Shown: positions 29,877 to 38,017, counted from the first letter of the stretch. The stretch is 64,000 nucleotides of DNA from Cupriavidus agavae (GCF_004217045.1 NZ_SGXM01000001.1:2108001-2172000); one strand, 5' to 3'. A program made the numbers and translations. The notes: a model not told the origin generated them from the sequence alone.

Positions 29877-30413
29877 ATGAAGAAAGCAAAGGCTCCGCAT
29901 CCGCCGCTTGGCACATCACTGCAACGCACGCTGCGCCATGCCGGCAGTGGCGTGGGCGTGGCGCGCAAGGCGTTTCCCGACGAGGCGCGGCACCAGATCC
30001 AGGTGGCCGTGCACAAGGGCGAGCAACATCACCGCGGCGAGGTGCGCGTGGTGATCGAGGCCAGCCTGCCGCTGGCGCTGGCCTGGGCCGGCACCACGCC
30101 GCGCGAGCGCGCCCGCGCGCTGTTCGGCGCGCTGGAGGTCTGGAATACCGAGGACCACTCGGGCGTGCTGCTCTATATCAACCTGGCCGACCACGCCGTG
30201 GAACTGCTGGCCGACCGGGGCATCGACGCCTGCGTCAGCCCCGACGCCTGGCGCGCGATCTGCGACGAGCTGGTGCACGGTTTGGCGGAACGGCTATGCG
30301 TCAAACCGGTGCTCCACGCGATCGAACAGATCCACGCGCTGCTGGTGGCGCACTTTCCGGCCGAAGCCGGGCACAACCCCAACGAACTCGACGACCGGCC
30401 GATCATCCTCTGA
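29877..30413 (+). CDS. TPM-domain protein without signal peptide
   Basis: A 178-aa second TPM-domain protein, 10 nt after the first. It has a basic N-terminus (MKKAKAPHPP) and a TPM core with GVLLYINLADHAVELLADRG and an invariant-looking WRAICDELVHGL helix. It lacks a signal peptide and clear membrane helices, so it may be cytosolic or peripheral. The ATG at 29877 fits operon spacing; longer frames run through the Gly-rich tail of the preceding gene. The lemA-TPM-TPM set probably works as one unit. Confidence 0.88.
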   Translation: MKKAKAPHPPLGTSLQRTLRHAGSGVGVARKAFPDEARHQIQVAVHKGEQHHRGEVRVVIEASLPLALAWAGTTPRERARALFGALEVWNTEDHSGVLLYINLADHAVELLADRGIDACVSPDAWRAICDELVHGLAERLCVKPVLHAIEQIHALLVAHFPAEAGHNPNELDDRPIIL

Positions 30414-30431
30414 CGATCTGCCGGCAAGCCG

Positions 30432-31196
30432 TCACTGGCGCGCCTGCGCGGCGCTGCGCGACACCTCGATCACGAAGATGAAGGTCAGCACCACGGCGGC
30501 CAGCGCGAAGATCGCGTAGCCCATGTTGGTGCCTTCGAGCGCGAGCAGCGTGGGGGAATAGGTGCGGCCGGTGCAGATCATCGTGCCGGCGGCCATGCCC
30601 GTGTAGTGCATGCCGCAGACCGCCACGCCCATCACGAACGCCGCCACCACCTGCCAGCCGCGCGTCTTCACGGTGGTGGCCAGCCACAGGCCGACGATCG
30701 ATACCACCACGGCGATGCCCGCCGACAGCGCCACGATCTGCCAGTCCCACTCGAAGCGGCTGTTGGTGTGGATGGCGGCCATGCCCGTGTAGTGCATCGT
30801 CGTGACGCCCAGCCCGGTCAGTACGCCGCCCGCCACCACATTGCCGGCCACGCTGCCGGTATGGCGCGAGGCGCGCGCCAGCCCCGCCGCGACAAAGGCC
30901 ATGACCACCAGCAGCGACCCCAGCGTGGTGAACAGGCCGAACTCGCGGCCCGTGGGGGTGCGGTAGGCCACCATGCCGATGAAGTGCATCGCCCAGACCG
31001 CCCCGCCGCCAAGCGCCACGCTGGCGCACAGCAGCCGGTCGCCGTCGAGCGAGCCGTCGGCGCGGCGGATGCCGCGCGACCAGCGCAGCGCCACGTAGGC
31101 GCCGCAGACCGAAATCAGGAAAGACAGGCCGACCATCGGCCAGTTGTAGAGGTACGGCACCACCGCCCCCGGAACCGCCTGGAAACCCTCGAACAT
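30432..31196 (-). CDS. Stand-alone MHYT-domain membrane sensor
   Basis: A 254-aa protein of about seven transmembrane helices carrying the diagnostic repeats MHFIGM, MHYTGMA and MHYTGMA at helix ends. These conserved Met/His residues are proposed to bind copper and sense oxygen, CO or NO. Most MHYT domains are fused to GGDEF/EAL or LytTR outputs, and here the protein ends shortly after the seventh helix with no output domain. It is convergent with the TPM operon. Confidence 0.9.
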   Translation of the reverse strand: MFEGFQAVPGAVVPYLYNWPMVGLSFLISVCGAYVALRWSRGIRRADGSLDGDRLLCASVALGGGAVWAMHFIGMVAYRTPTGREFGLFTTLGSLLVVMAFVAAGLARASRHTGSVAGNVVAGGVLTGLGVTTMHYTGMAAIHTNSRFEWDWQIVALSAGIAVVVSIVGLWLATTVKTRGWQVVAAFVMGVAVCGMHYTGMAAGTMICTGRTYSPTLLALEGTNMGYAIFALAAVVLTFIFVIEVSRSAAQARQ

Positions 31197-31311
31197 GACC
31201 CCTCCGCTTGGCTCTGTTGTCCAGTGCCGCAGAGTTTGGCGAGCGCTTCAAACGTTCACCTATACCTAATACGAGTATCGGAAGTGGGGTATCGGGGTGG
31301 GCCGGCGCGGC

Positions 31312-32580
31312 TCAGGGCCGCTTCTTCTCCATCAGGTACCAGAGCGCGGCCAGCACCTGCACCACGACCAGGCCGCCCCAGACCAGCAGATGGGCCGACA
31401 CGGGATGGCGGCCGTCCACCGTGGGGAAGACATCGAGCACGACCCCGATGCCGACCTGGAACACGAAGGTGGCCAGGAACACCGTCAGCGTCATGGCCGT
31501 GGTGGCCCGGCCGATCAGGTTGTCCGGGAAGCGGCGCGCCAGCAGCGCATAGGTCAGGATGCCGCTCGACCCGAACACGCCGTAGGCGCCCCACAGCAGG
31601 CCCAGCGGCAGGAACGGCAGCCGGGCCATCAGCAGCAGCTGGACCACGATGAACGAGATCATGCCGAATCCGGCAAACGCATAGAGGCTGATGCCGCGCC
31701 GCTCCAGGTGGCGCGCGGCCCAGCCGGCGCCGACGCAGCCCCCCATCATCGCCAGGCCGATCACCGACACCAGCCGCGCGCTCTCGGCCGGGCCGAGCCC
31801 CTGCACGTCGTGCATGAAGGCGCTGACCCACAGCGTCTGCACGGCCAGGAAGATGCCCTGGTTCAGCAGCGTCAGCGGCACCACGCGCCAGAAGCGTTCG
31901 CTGCCGAGGATCTGCCGCGTGCCGCGCATCTGCTCGGCGAAGCTCTCCTTGGCGGGGCGCCGCGCATCGGGCACGCCAAACCACAGCAGCAGCGCCATCG
32001 CCAGCGAAAGCAGGCCCATGCCGATACTGACCGTGCGCCAGTCCGTGATCGACATCAGCCACGACAGCGGCGCCCCCACCACCACGGCGCCCAGCCCGCC
32101 GATGGCCATTACGAGGCCGTTCAGGAACGGCATGCGCGCCAGCGGAAACCACATCGACAGTGCCTGGATGGCCGCGCCGAGGCAGACCGATACCCCTACG
32201 CCGATCATCGCCCGCCCCGCCGCCAGCCCGGCCATGCCGGGCGCCCAGGCGAATACCAGCGAACCGGCCACGGCCAGCAGCAGCAGCGCCGCCTCGGTAC
32301 GGCGCGGGCCAAAGCGGTCCAGCAGGATGCCGGCCGGCAATTGGGCGCAGGCGAAGCCGAGGAAATAGAAGCTGGTCAGCAGGCCGAGGTCGCCGGCGGT
32401 CAGCCCCAGATCGCGCGTCAGGAACGGGGCAAAGCCCAGATTGACGCCGCGGAAGATGTACGAAACCAGAAAACCGAGCGAGAAGACCGCAAGCACGCGC
32501 CAGCGGGCCGGCGAGGCATGACGGGATTCGGGAGTGGCCGTGGCGGACTGGGGTGTGGCGGGGGCGGTAGACGTCGTCAT
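31312..32580 (-). CDS. MFS transporter
   Basis: A 422-aa carrier with twelve hydrophobic segments and the MFS loop 2-3 motif (GILLDRFGPRRTEAALL). It starts at the ATG at 32580, giving a Thr/Ala/Ser-rich cytoplasmic leader before the first helix. No substrate-specific feature is recognised; nitrate/nitrite- or organic-acid-type carriers are possible. It is 115 nt downstream of nothing related and 115 nt before the MHYT gene on the same strand. A small palindrome just upstream of its start might be an operator. Confidence 0.87.
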   Translation of the reverse strand: MTTSTAPATPQSATATPESRHASPARWRVLAVFSLGFLVSYIFRGVNLGFAPFLTRDLGLTAGDLGLLTSFYFLGFACAQLPAGILLDRFGPRRTEAALLLLAVAGSLVFAWAPGMAGLAAGRAMIGVGVSVCLGAAIQALSMWFPLARMPFLNGLVMAIGGLGAVVVGAPLSWLMSITDWRTVSIGMGLLSLAMALLLWFGVPDARRPAKESFAEQMRGTRQILGSERFWRVVPLTLLNQGIFLAVQTLWVSAFMHDVQGLGPAESARLVSVIGLAMMGGCVGAGWAARHLERRGISLYAFAGFGMISFIVVQLLLMARLPFLPLGLLWGAYGVFGSSGILTYALLARRFPDNLIGRATTAMTLTVFLATFVFQVGIGVVLDVFPTVDGRHPVSAHLLVWGGLVVVQVLAALWYLMEKKRP

Positions 32581-32595
32581 TTCGCCATTGTGAAT

Positions 32596-32608
32596 CACCA
32601 CCGTGGTG
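32596..32608. promoter_or_regulatory. Candidate operator of the MFS gene
   Basis: CACCAC-C-GTGGTG, a perfect 6-nt inverted repeat, sits 15 nt upstream of the MFS start, with another CCACCAC just beyond. Position suits a repressor site, but no regulator gene is nearby. Confidence 0.25.
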
Positions 32609-33385
32609 CAAATCCACCACTCCATCCGGTGACGCAGGGGTATCAGGCGCCCCGTCCGGGGGAGACCGTGTTTGAAAAGTCTGCCCGGCTGGTGTCACAC
32701 GGTTGAGACAGGCAAACGGCCGGCCGTCTTCAAGAGCCTTATCAGACGCTTCAGGTACGTAACAAAGCGCGGCCAGCAGCCCGGTCAGTTTCATGAATGC
32801 AACCATTTGGCTTCCGACGCATTTTGCTGGGGGTTGCGCGACGTTCCTCCATCTTCCGGACGAATTGACAGGGCCTCTGCACCACTTTTGGGTTCAGCAT
32901 CGGACGGAAGGATGAGGGAAGGCTCCGCGCGATGCCTGCCCTGCGCCGGCCGGCAACGTCGGGGTGAGACCGCCGGAAGACCGCCCGGCGAGGGGTGACG
33001 TCATCCGCCCGGCTCCCCTCTTCGGACGGGTCACCCAACAAATGCCTTTTGCGCCGCTTCAACAATGCAACGTTTCTGGCCGGCAGGCGCTGATCGGTGC
33101 CGACCCCTACCAGCCTTGTACAAAGGATCGCAAGCGCCGCTTTTGGAGTCGGCCATACGCCACAAAACCACGTAAAAGATACAAAGCACGCCCCACAGAT
33201 GGCGAAAAAAGCACGTAACGATTCAGAAACATCTGGTTACACAGTCTCGGAAACGACGCACCGGCGGAAACCCACCTCCATATAAATCAACGAGTTAGCA
33301 CCGGTGGCACGTTCGTCGCTGTATGGCTGGCACAAGGCAGCGCGGCAAGCCACCCAGAACAGGCCACCGACGCAGCCGGCAGACA

Positions 33386-33532
33386 GGAAGCACGGAAGAA
33401 CGGGGAAGGACGGCAGCACGCAGCAAGGCAGGACGGGAGAAGGGGCGACGGTGCCTGGCACCCGCAGCCCCGGGGGAGGAAAGAAGTTGCAGCAAATTCG
33501 GGTGTGGGAACGATCCCTGGAGAAGGGTCGGA
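33386..33532 (+). promoter_or_regulatory. GGA-rich segment of the flp leader
   Basis: Eleven GGA trinucleotides occur in 147 nt, and two more occur in the flp ribosome binding site (33761 and 33767). GGA in loops is the core of CsrA/RsmA binding sites, so this may be a CsrA-controlled leader or a CsrA-binding small RNA. Composition bias toward purines is the alternative explanation. Confidence 0.35.
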
Positions 33533-33714
33533 TCGAACCCGCAGTGTCCGTCAGGGTGCAACGCGCCGCCGGGAGTGGCGCCGCGCATCGGACACCGGTG
33601 GAGACACGCCTTGCGGCGCGGCTCCGCCCCCGAGCCAGGTGGAACCGGAACAGCGGCCACGATCCCGTGGCATCTGGCTGGTTTGGCCTCGGCCGGTTTC
33701 CGGCCGGAACCTTG

Positions 33715-33741
33715 TGCCCGATCTCCAGCGGGCATTTTTTT
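33715..33741 (+). terminator. Intrinsic terminator just before flp (possible attenuator)
   Basis: TGCCCG/CGGGCA with an 8-nt loop is followed by seven T, ending 29 nt before the flp ATG. A second stem (GGCCGG-TTT-CCGGCC) sits about 12 nt upstream of it. No promoter fits between the terminator and flp, so transcription of flp must read through. Confidence 0.7.
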
Positions 33742-33770
33742 CCACCAACCATGACGTGAAGGAGAAGGAC

Positions 33771-33953
33771 ATGAACACCATGTTCAATGGCATCAAGCAT
33801 TTTGCCCAGGAAGAAGACGGCGCCGCCGGCATCGAATACGCCCTGCTGCTGGCGTTCGTGGCCCTCTGCATGGTCGCGGCTGGCCCTGCGGTCAAGACCG
33901 CGGTGACGTCGATCTGGACCGCCATCTCGGCCGCCCTGACCGCTGCGGCCTGA
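33771..33953 (+). CDS. flp: Flp/Fap-type pilin (major Tad pilus subunit)
   Basis: A 60-aa type IVb pilin. The leader ends at Gly17 and the mature N-terminus is AAGIEY, with the obligatory Glu at +5 and Tyr at +6, followed by a hydrophobic helix (ALLLAFVALCMVAAG) and a short Ala/Thr/Ser tail. The prepilin peptidase encoded next (CpaA) should cleave after Gly17. The ATG at 33771 has a very strong AAGGAGAAGG upstream. Frames that extend further upstream are non-coding leader. A large hairpin follows the stop. Confidence 0.95.
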   Translation: MNTMFNGIKHFAQEEDGAAGIEYALLLAFVALCMVAAGPAVKTAVTSIWTAISAALTAAA

Positions 33954-33961
33954 CGCCCCAC

Positions 33962-33995
33962 GCGGTCCGGCGCGACGCGCCACGCGCCGGACCGC
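33962..33995 (+). terminator. Strong hairpin after flp (processing or partial terminator)
   Basis: Perfect 13-nt arms (GCGGTCCGGCGCG and complement) flank an 8-nt loop, 8 nt after the flp stop and with no T-run. Such structures can protect the upstream pilin mRNA and reduce expression of downstream genes. Confidence 0.6.
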
Positions 33996-34048
33996 AGTGG
34001 CCGCCTTTGCCACACCCCGGCGCACCCCATTTCGCATGAGAGGCTGCC

Positions 34049-34630
34049 ATGCAGATCACGGAACGCTTCACCGCCTTTGACCCGCTCACCACGGCCTGCC
34101 TGCTCGCCGTGCTTGGCGTGGCCGTGGTGACGGACGTGCGCAGCCACCGCATTCCGAACCGGCTGATCGTCGTGGCGGCGCTGGCCGCGCTCGGACTGCA
34201 GATGTTCCAGCACGGCATGGCCGACGGCGCGTGGCGCTGGGCCACCGGCCTCGCGGCCGGGCTGGTGCCGCTGCTGCTGCTCTACATCGTCCGGGCCGTG
34301 GGTGCGGGCGATGCCAAGCTGATGGCCTGCGTGGGCGCGCTGGCGGGCGCCCACGCGGTGCCGGCGATCCTGCTGGGCACCGTGCTGGCGGGCGGCGTGC
34401 TGGGGCTGGCGGTCATGCTGGCCCGCCGCGAGACGCGGCGCACGCTGCAGGCGGTGCTCGGCACGCTGCTGTGGCTGCCGTTTGCCCGCGACGCGGCGTC
34501 CGCCACGCCGGCGGCCCCGGCCCCGGGCAGCAGCGGCGGCGGCACGCAGCGGCTGCGCACGACCAGGAGATTGCCCTACGCGGTAGCCATCGCGGCGGGT
34601 GTGGTGCTGGCGATGGCGCGCGTGTTCTGA
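34049..34630 (+). CDS. cpaA: Prepilin peptidase CpaA/TadV (A24 family)
   Basis: A 193-aa polytopic membrane aspartyl protease that removes the leader from Flp and pseudopilins. The two catalytic aspartates are Asp29 in VTDVRSHRIPN and Asp88 in the signature GAGDAKLM. It lacks the methyltransferase domain of PilD, as usual for Tad systems. It follows flp with a hairpin between. Confidence 0.94.
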   Translation: MQITERFTAFDPLTTACLLAVLGVAVVTDVRSHRIPNRLIVVAALAALGLQMFQHGMADGAWRWATGLAAGLVPLLLLYIVRAVGAGDAKLMACVGALAGAHAVPAILLGTVLAGGVLGLAVMLARRETRRTLQAVLGTLLWLPFARDAASATPAAPAPGSSGGGTQRLRTTRRLPYAVAIAAGVVLAMARVF

Positions 34631-34699
34631 CACGCGGCGCATCGGCCAGCCAGACGAGGGAAAAAGCCCGGCACACCGGGCGGGAACGGGAGAACGATC

Positions 34700-34846
34700 A
34701 TGGCCAGGAAGCTTCGCAACAATGTCAGCACGCCCGGCACGCGCCGCTGCCCCTCGCGCCTGTTCGACCGCGCACCGCTGACCCAGCGGCCGGCCCAGGC
34801 CGCACGCACGGTCCGCCAGCACATCGGCTGGGTGTTCCACCACTAG
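34700..34846 (+). CDS. Small basic ORF, 48 aa, in the Tad locus
   Basis: The ATG at 34700 is preceded by GGGAGAACG, and the frame stops at TAG (34844-34846). The product is basic (MARKLRNNVSTPGTRR at the start, RQHIGWVFHH at the end), with no signal peptide or membrane helix. It occupies the gap between cpaA and cpaB. No family is recognised; it is accepted mainly for its position and ribosome binding site, and it could be spurious. Confidence 0.4.
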   Translation: MARKLRNNVSTPGTRRCPSRLFDRAPLTQRPAQAARTVRQHIGWVFHH

Positions 34847-34963
34847 CGGCGCACCGCCCGCCTCACACCGCGCACCGCATCGCCTGACCCGGCATCCCGC
34901 ATGGCGCACCGCTTCCGGTGCCGCCAGGGGCGCCTGCACCCCGGAACAACGGAGGACCATCAA

Positions 34964-35806
34964 ATGAGAAACGTACGCACCCTGATCATGCTGCTGATCG
35001 CGGCCCTGGCCGGCCTGGCGGCGGTCGTGCTGGCCTCGCGCTGGATGGTGGAACAAAGCGCCGGGAGCACCGTGAAGGTGGCCGTGGCCAGCACCGACAT
35101 CAATCTGGGCCAGCGCCTGGCGCCCGAGTTCGTGAAGCTGGTGGACTGGCCGCGCGAAAGCCTGCCGCCGGGCACGCTGGCCGACCTCAAGGCCATCGAC
35201 GGCCGCGTGACCAAGGCCAGCGTGATGCGCGGCGAGCCCGTGCTGGAAAGCAAGCTGACGCCGGCTGGCACCAAGGGCGGCCTGTCGGCGGTGATTGCCG
35301 ACGGCAAGCGCGCCATCACCGTGCGGGTCAACGACGTGGTGGGCGTGGCCGGCTTCGCGCTGCCGGGCAGCTTCGTCGACATCATCGTCAATACCAACAA
35401 GGACGCCAAGGGCAGTGGCACCGAGCCCGAGCAGTCGATCTCGAAGATCGTGCTCGAAAAGATCCTTGTGCTGGCCGTGGCGCAGGAGGTCAACCGCGAC
35501 GAGACCAAACCCAAGGTGGTCAACGCGGTCACGCTCGAAGTCTCGCCCGAGGAAGCCGAGAAGCTGGACCTGGCGCGCAGCGTGGGCTCGCTCTCGCTGG
35601 TGCTGCGCAACCAGATCGAGGCCCGCCCGGTGGATACGGCCGGCGCCACCAAGCGCAGCCTGCTCAACGAGCCGGTCGTCCAGGTGGCCGCGCCGGCGCC
35701 GGCGGTCCGGCCCATCCAGGTCGTCCAGCGCGTGGCCGAACGCAAGACCAACACCAACTGCGTGGGCGTGATCAGCGGCATGCATCAGGACAAGGAGTGC
35801 TTCTGA
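34964..35806 (+). CDS. cpaB: Tad pilus assembly protein CpaB/RcpC
   Basis: A 280-aa periplasmic protein with an N-terminal membrane anchor (LIMLLIAALAGLAAVVLA) and an SAF domain. The SAF domain covers VAVASTDINLGQRLAPEFVKLVDWP and then RAITVRVNDVVGVAGFALPGSFVDIIV. CpaB proteins associate with the secretin and may bind peptidoglycan. The ATG at 34964 follows GGAGGA; the longer upstream frame lacks the family N-terminus. The C-terminus has two Cys (NCVGV, ECF) that might form a disulfide. Confidence 0.93.
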   Translation: MRNVRTLIMLLIAALAGLAAVVLASRWMVEQSAGSTVKVAVASTDINLGQRLAPEFVKLVDWPRESLPPGTLADLKAIDGRVTKASVMRGEPVLESKLTPAGTKGGLSAVIADGKRAITVRVNDVVGVAGFALPGSFVDIIVNTNKDAKGSGTEPEQSISKIVLEKILVLAVAQEVNRDETKPKVVNAVTLEVSPEEAEKLDLARSVGSLSLVLRNQIEARPVDTAGATKRSLLNEPVVQVAAPAPAVRPIQVVQRVAERKTNTNCVGVISGMHQDKECF

Positions 35807-35849
35807 GCGGGCCTTTGCCCAGCCAGAAGTCACCAACCGGGGGAACATC

Positions 35850-37652
35850 ATGAAGACCAACCAATCGATGCACCGCACGCTGCGCCTGGGGACGCTCTCC
35901 ACGGTGGCCATCGCCAGCGTCTGGCTTGCCAGCACGCAGGTGCAGGCCGCCGAGGAAGCCGCCGCCGCGGCCGCCCAGCCCACGCGCATCGCCGCCAGCG
36001 GCCCGATCCAGCTGACCATCGGCGCGGCCGCCACGCCGGCCCCGGCCAGCGACGCCGCCAGCCGTGGCCCGAGCTGCGTGGGCGCCGCCGCCGAGGCCGA
36101 GCAGGTCACGGTGCCGGTCGGCAAGTCGCGCATGCTGCCGCTGCCCGAACCGGTGCGCACCCGCACGCTGGGCAACCCGAGCGTGGTGCAGGCCATGCTG
36201 GTCTCGCCGCAGACCATGTACCTGCTGGGCCTGGAGGTGGGCACCACGAACATGATCGTGCAGGGCCGCAGCGGCCGCTGCACCGTGATCGACGTCGTGG
36301 TCAGCGCCGATCCGGGCGGGCTCCAGCAGGCGCTGCGCTCGCTGCTGCCCGGCGCGCGCAACGTGCAGGTGGCCGCCGCCGCCGACAGCTTGGTGCTGAG
36401 CGGCAACGTGCCCGATTCCGCCACGGCCCAGCAGGTGATGGATATCGCCAACGCGTTCGTGCAGCGCCAGTCGCGCAGCCCGCTGCAGGCCCCGCCGCAG
36501 GCGCTGGGCGCGCCGGCCAACGCGCCGGGCGGCCCGGCCATGATGATGCCGATGGGCGGCGTGATGATGCCGGTCTCGTCGGCCACCACGCAGAACAGCG
36601 GCATGCCGGTGCGCAGCAGCCGGCTGATCAACATGCTGACCGTCGACGCACCCCAGCAGGTCATGCTCGAAGTCAAGGTGGCCGAGGTCTCGAAGACGCT
36701 GATCGACCAGCTCGGCGCCGCCGCCAACCTGCAGGGCGCGTTCGGCAGCTGGTCGTTCGGGCTGCTGGCGAACTTCCTCTCGGGCGGCGCCGGCGTGATT
36801 GCCGGGGCCAAGAACAACGCGCTGCCGCTGAACTTCCAGATCGACGCCCAGAAGGGCGACAGCCTGGTAAAGATCCTGGCAGAGCCGAACCTGATGGCGA
36901 TCAGCGGGCAGGAAGCCAGTTTCCTGGCCGGCGGCAAGGTGTTCATCCCGGTGCCGCAGTCGTCGTTCGGCGGGGTCACCACGATCGTGCTGCAGGAGGA
37001 AACCTTCGGCGTGGGGCTCAAGTTCACGCCCACGGTGCTGCCGAACGGCCGCATCAACCTGAAAGTGGCGCCCGAGGTCTCCGAGCTGTCGCCCACCGGC
37101 GTGGCGCTGACCGCGCCTAACCTGCAGGGCTCGACGATCCTGCCGCTGATCAACACGCGGCGCGCGTCCACCACGCTGCAGGTCATGGACGGCCAGAGCT
37201 TCGCCATCGGCGGGCTGATCAAGAGCAACGTCACCGGCAGCCTCAAGGCCCTGCCCGGCGCCGGCGAACTGCCAGTGCTCGGCAACCTGTTCCGCAGCAC
37301 CAACTTCCAGCAGGACCGCAGCGAACTGCTGTTCGTGGTCACGCCGCGCCTGGTCAAGCCGCTGCCGCCGAACTATCCGATGCCGACCGACTCGTTCGGC
37401 CCGGGCACCAACGGCGAGGTCTACATCAACGGCAACATGGAGGGCCACCCGGTGCGCGTGCCGGACAACCTGGCGCCCATGCCGGCGGCCGCGCCGGCAC
37501 CGATGCCGACCGTCCCGGCCGCCCCGGCCCAGCGCACCGCGCCCACCACGTCGATCGGCCCTGCGCCGGCCGACGCCCCGGCGGCCAGCGGCCAGTTCAC
37601 GCCGACCGCCGCCCTGCCGCCCACCACCGTGGCCGCCAACGGCGCGCAGTGA
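35850..37652 (+). CDS. cpaC: Tad secretin CpaC/RcpA
   Basis: A 600-aa outer-membrane secretin through which the Flp pilus exits. It has a signal peptide ending STQVQA and an N-terminal pilus-assembly domain (NPSVVQAMLVSPQTMYLLGL, then GTTNMIVQG). A BON-like region follows (SLVLSGNVPDSATAQQVM), then the secretin beta-barrel domain with VGLKFTPTVLPNGRINLKV and the terminal VLGNLFRSTNFQQDRSELLF. A Pro/Ala-rich tail of about 90 residues follows the secretin domain. It is 43 nt after cpaB. Confidence 0.95.
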   Translation: MKTNQSMHRTLRLGTLSTVAIASVWLASTQVQAAEEAAAAAAQPTRIAASGPIQLTIGAAATPAPASDAASRGPSCVGAAAEAEQVTVPVGKSRMLPLPEPVRTRTLGNPSVVQAMLVSPQTMYLLGLEVGTTNMIVQGRSGRCTVIDVVVSADPGGLQQALRSLLPGARNVQVAAAADSLVLSGNVPDSATAQQVMDIANAFVQRQSRSPLQAPPQALGAPANAPGGPAMMMPMGGVMMPVSSATTQNSGMPVRSSRLINMLTVDAPQQVMLEVKVAEVSKTLIDQLGAAANLQGAFGSWSFGLLANFLSGGAGVIAGAKNNALPLNFQIDAQKGDSLVKILAEPNLMAISGQEASFLAGGKVFIPVPQSSFGGVTTIVLQEETFGVGLKFTPTVLPNGRINLKVAPEVSELSPTGVALTAPNLQGSTILPLINTRRASTTLQVMDGQSFAIGGLIKSNVTGSLKALPGAGELPVLGNLFRSTNFQQDRSELLFVVTPRLVKPLPPNYPMPTDSFGPGTNGEVYINGNMEGHPVRVPDNLAPMPAAAPAPMPTVPAAPAQRTAPTTSIGPAPADAPAASGQFTPTAALPPTTVAANGAQ

Positions 37653-37693
37653 CCGCGCGACCCGACATCCACCGACACAGACAGGGGACGATC

Positions 37694-38017
37694 ATGACCG
37701 CCTACGCAAACCTGAGCCGCCTCGGCCGCGCCGCCGCCCTCGCCCTGCTGGGCGCCGGCCTGGCCGGCTGCATGAACACATCGCCGATCTGGGACGCCAA
37801 CTTCGGCGAATCGGTGCGCACCGTGCGCCAGCTGCAGACGCTGAACCCGAACGCCACGTTCGCCAACAGCACCGATCCGGTCACCGGCATCGACGGCCGC
37901 GCCGCCACCTACGCGATGGACCGCTACGGCCAGTCGTTCCGCGCCCCGCCCACCAACGGCAATACGTTCGTGATCGGCGTGGGCGGCGCGACCAGCGCCG
38001 GCGGGGCCTCGCAGTAG
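37694..38017 (+). CDS. Small lipoprotein of the Tad locus
   Basis: A 107-aa protein with signal peptide and lipobox LAGC (Cys about residue 26). The mature part has SPIWDANFGESVRTVRQLQ, a pattern seen in short lipoproteins between cpaC and cpaE in betaproteobacterial Tad loci. Its place corresponds to CpaD/RcpB, suggesting a secretin-assisting pilotin, but it is much shorter than CpaD and homology is uncertain. It starts at the ATG at 37694 after GGGGACG. Confidence 0.8.
   Translation: MTAYANLSRLGRAAALALLGAGLAGCMNTSPIWDANFGESVRTVRQLQTLNPNATFANSTDPVTGIDGRAATYAMDRYGQSFRAPPTNGNTFVIGVGGATSAGGASQ

Larger units (their letters stand above)
32581..33770. other. 1.2-kb region upstream of flp with no convincing gene
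   Basis: Several open frames exist here, but none has a start with ribosome binding site, family motif or codon pattern of its neighbours. The stretch 33060-33300 is clearly lower in G+C than the rest of the window and contains TATAAA at 33281-33286, the best -10-like site for the Tad locus (no good -35). From about 33300 to 33741 the sequence is purine-rich and structured, ending in an intrinsic terminator. This looks like a long regulatory leader rather than coding DNA. Confidence 0.5.

Noticed and set aside
32672..32998. 108-codon plus-strand frame upstream of the Tad locus
   Set aside because: No ribosome binding site, family or coding-like composition was seen. It starts close to the promoter side of the MFS gene.
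33304..33759. Open frames of about 145-150 codons in the flp leader
   Set aside because: Their starts lack ribosome binding sites, the predicted proteins are low-complexity Arg/Gly/Pro, and one runs through the intrinsic terminator. They are better explained as a non-coding leader.
33551..37357. A 1268-codon minus-strand frame across the Tad genes
   Set aside because: It covers flp, cpaA, cpaB and most of cpaC, all supported by family motifs on the plus strand. It has no recognisable domain.
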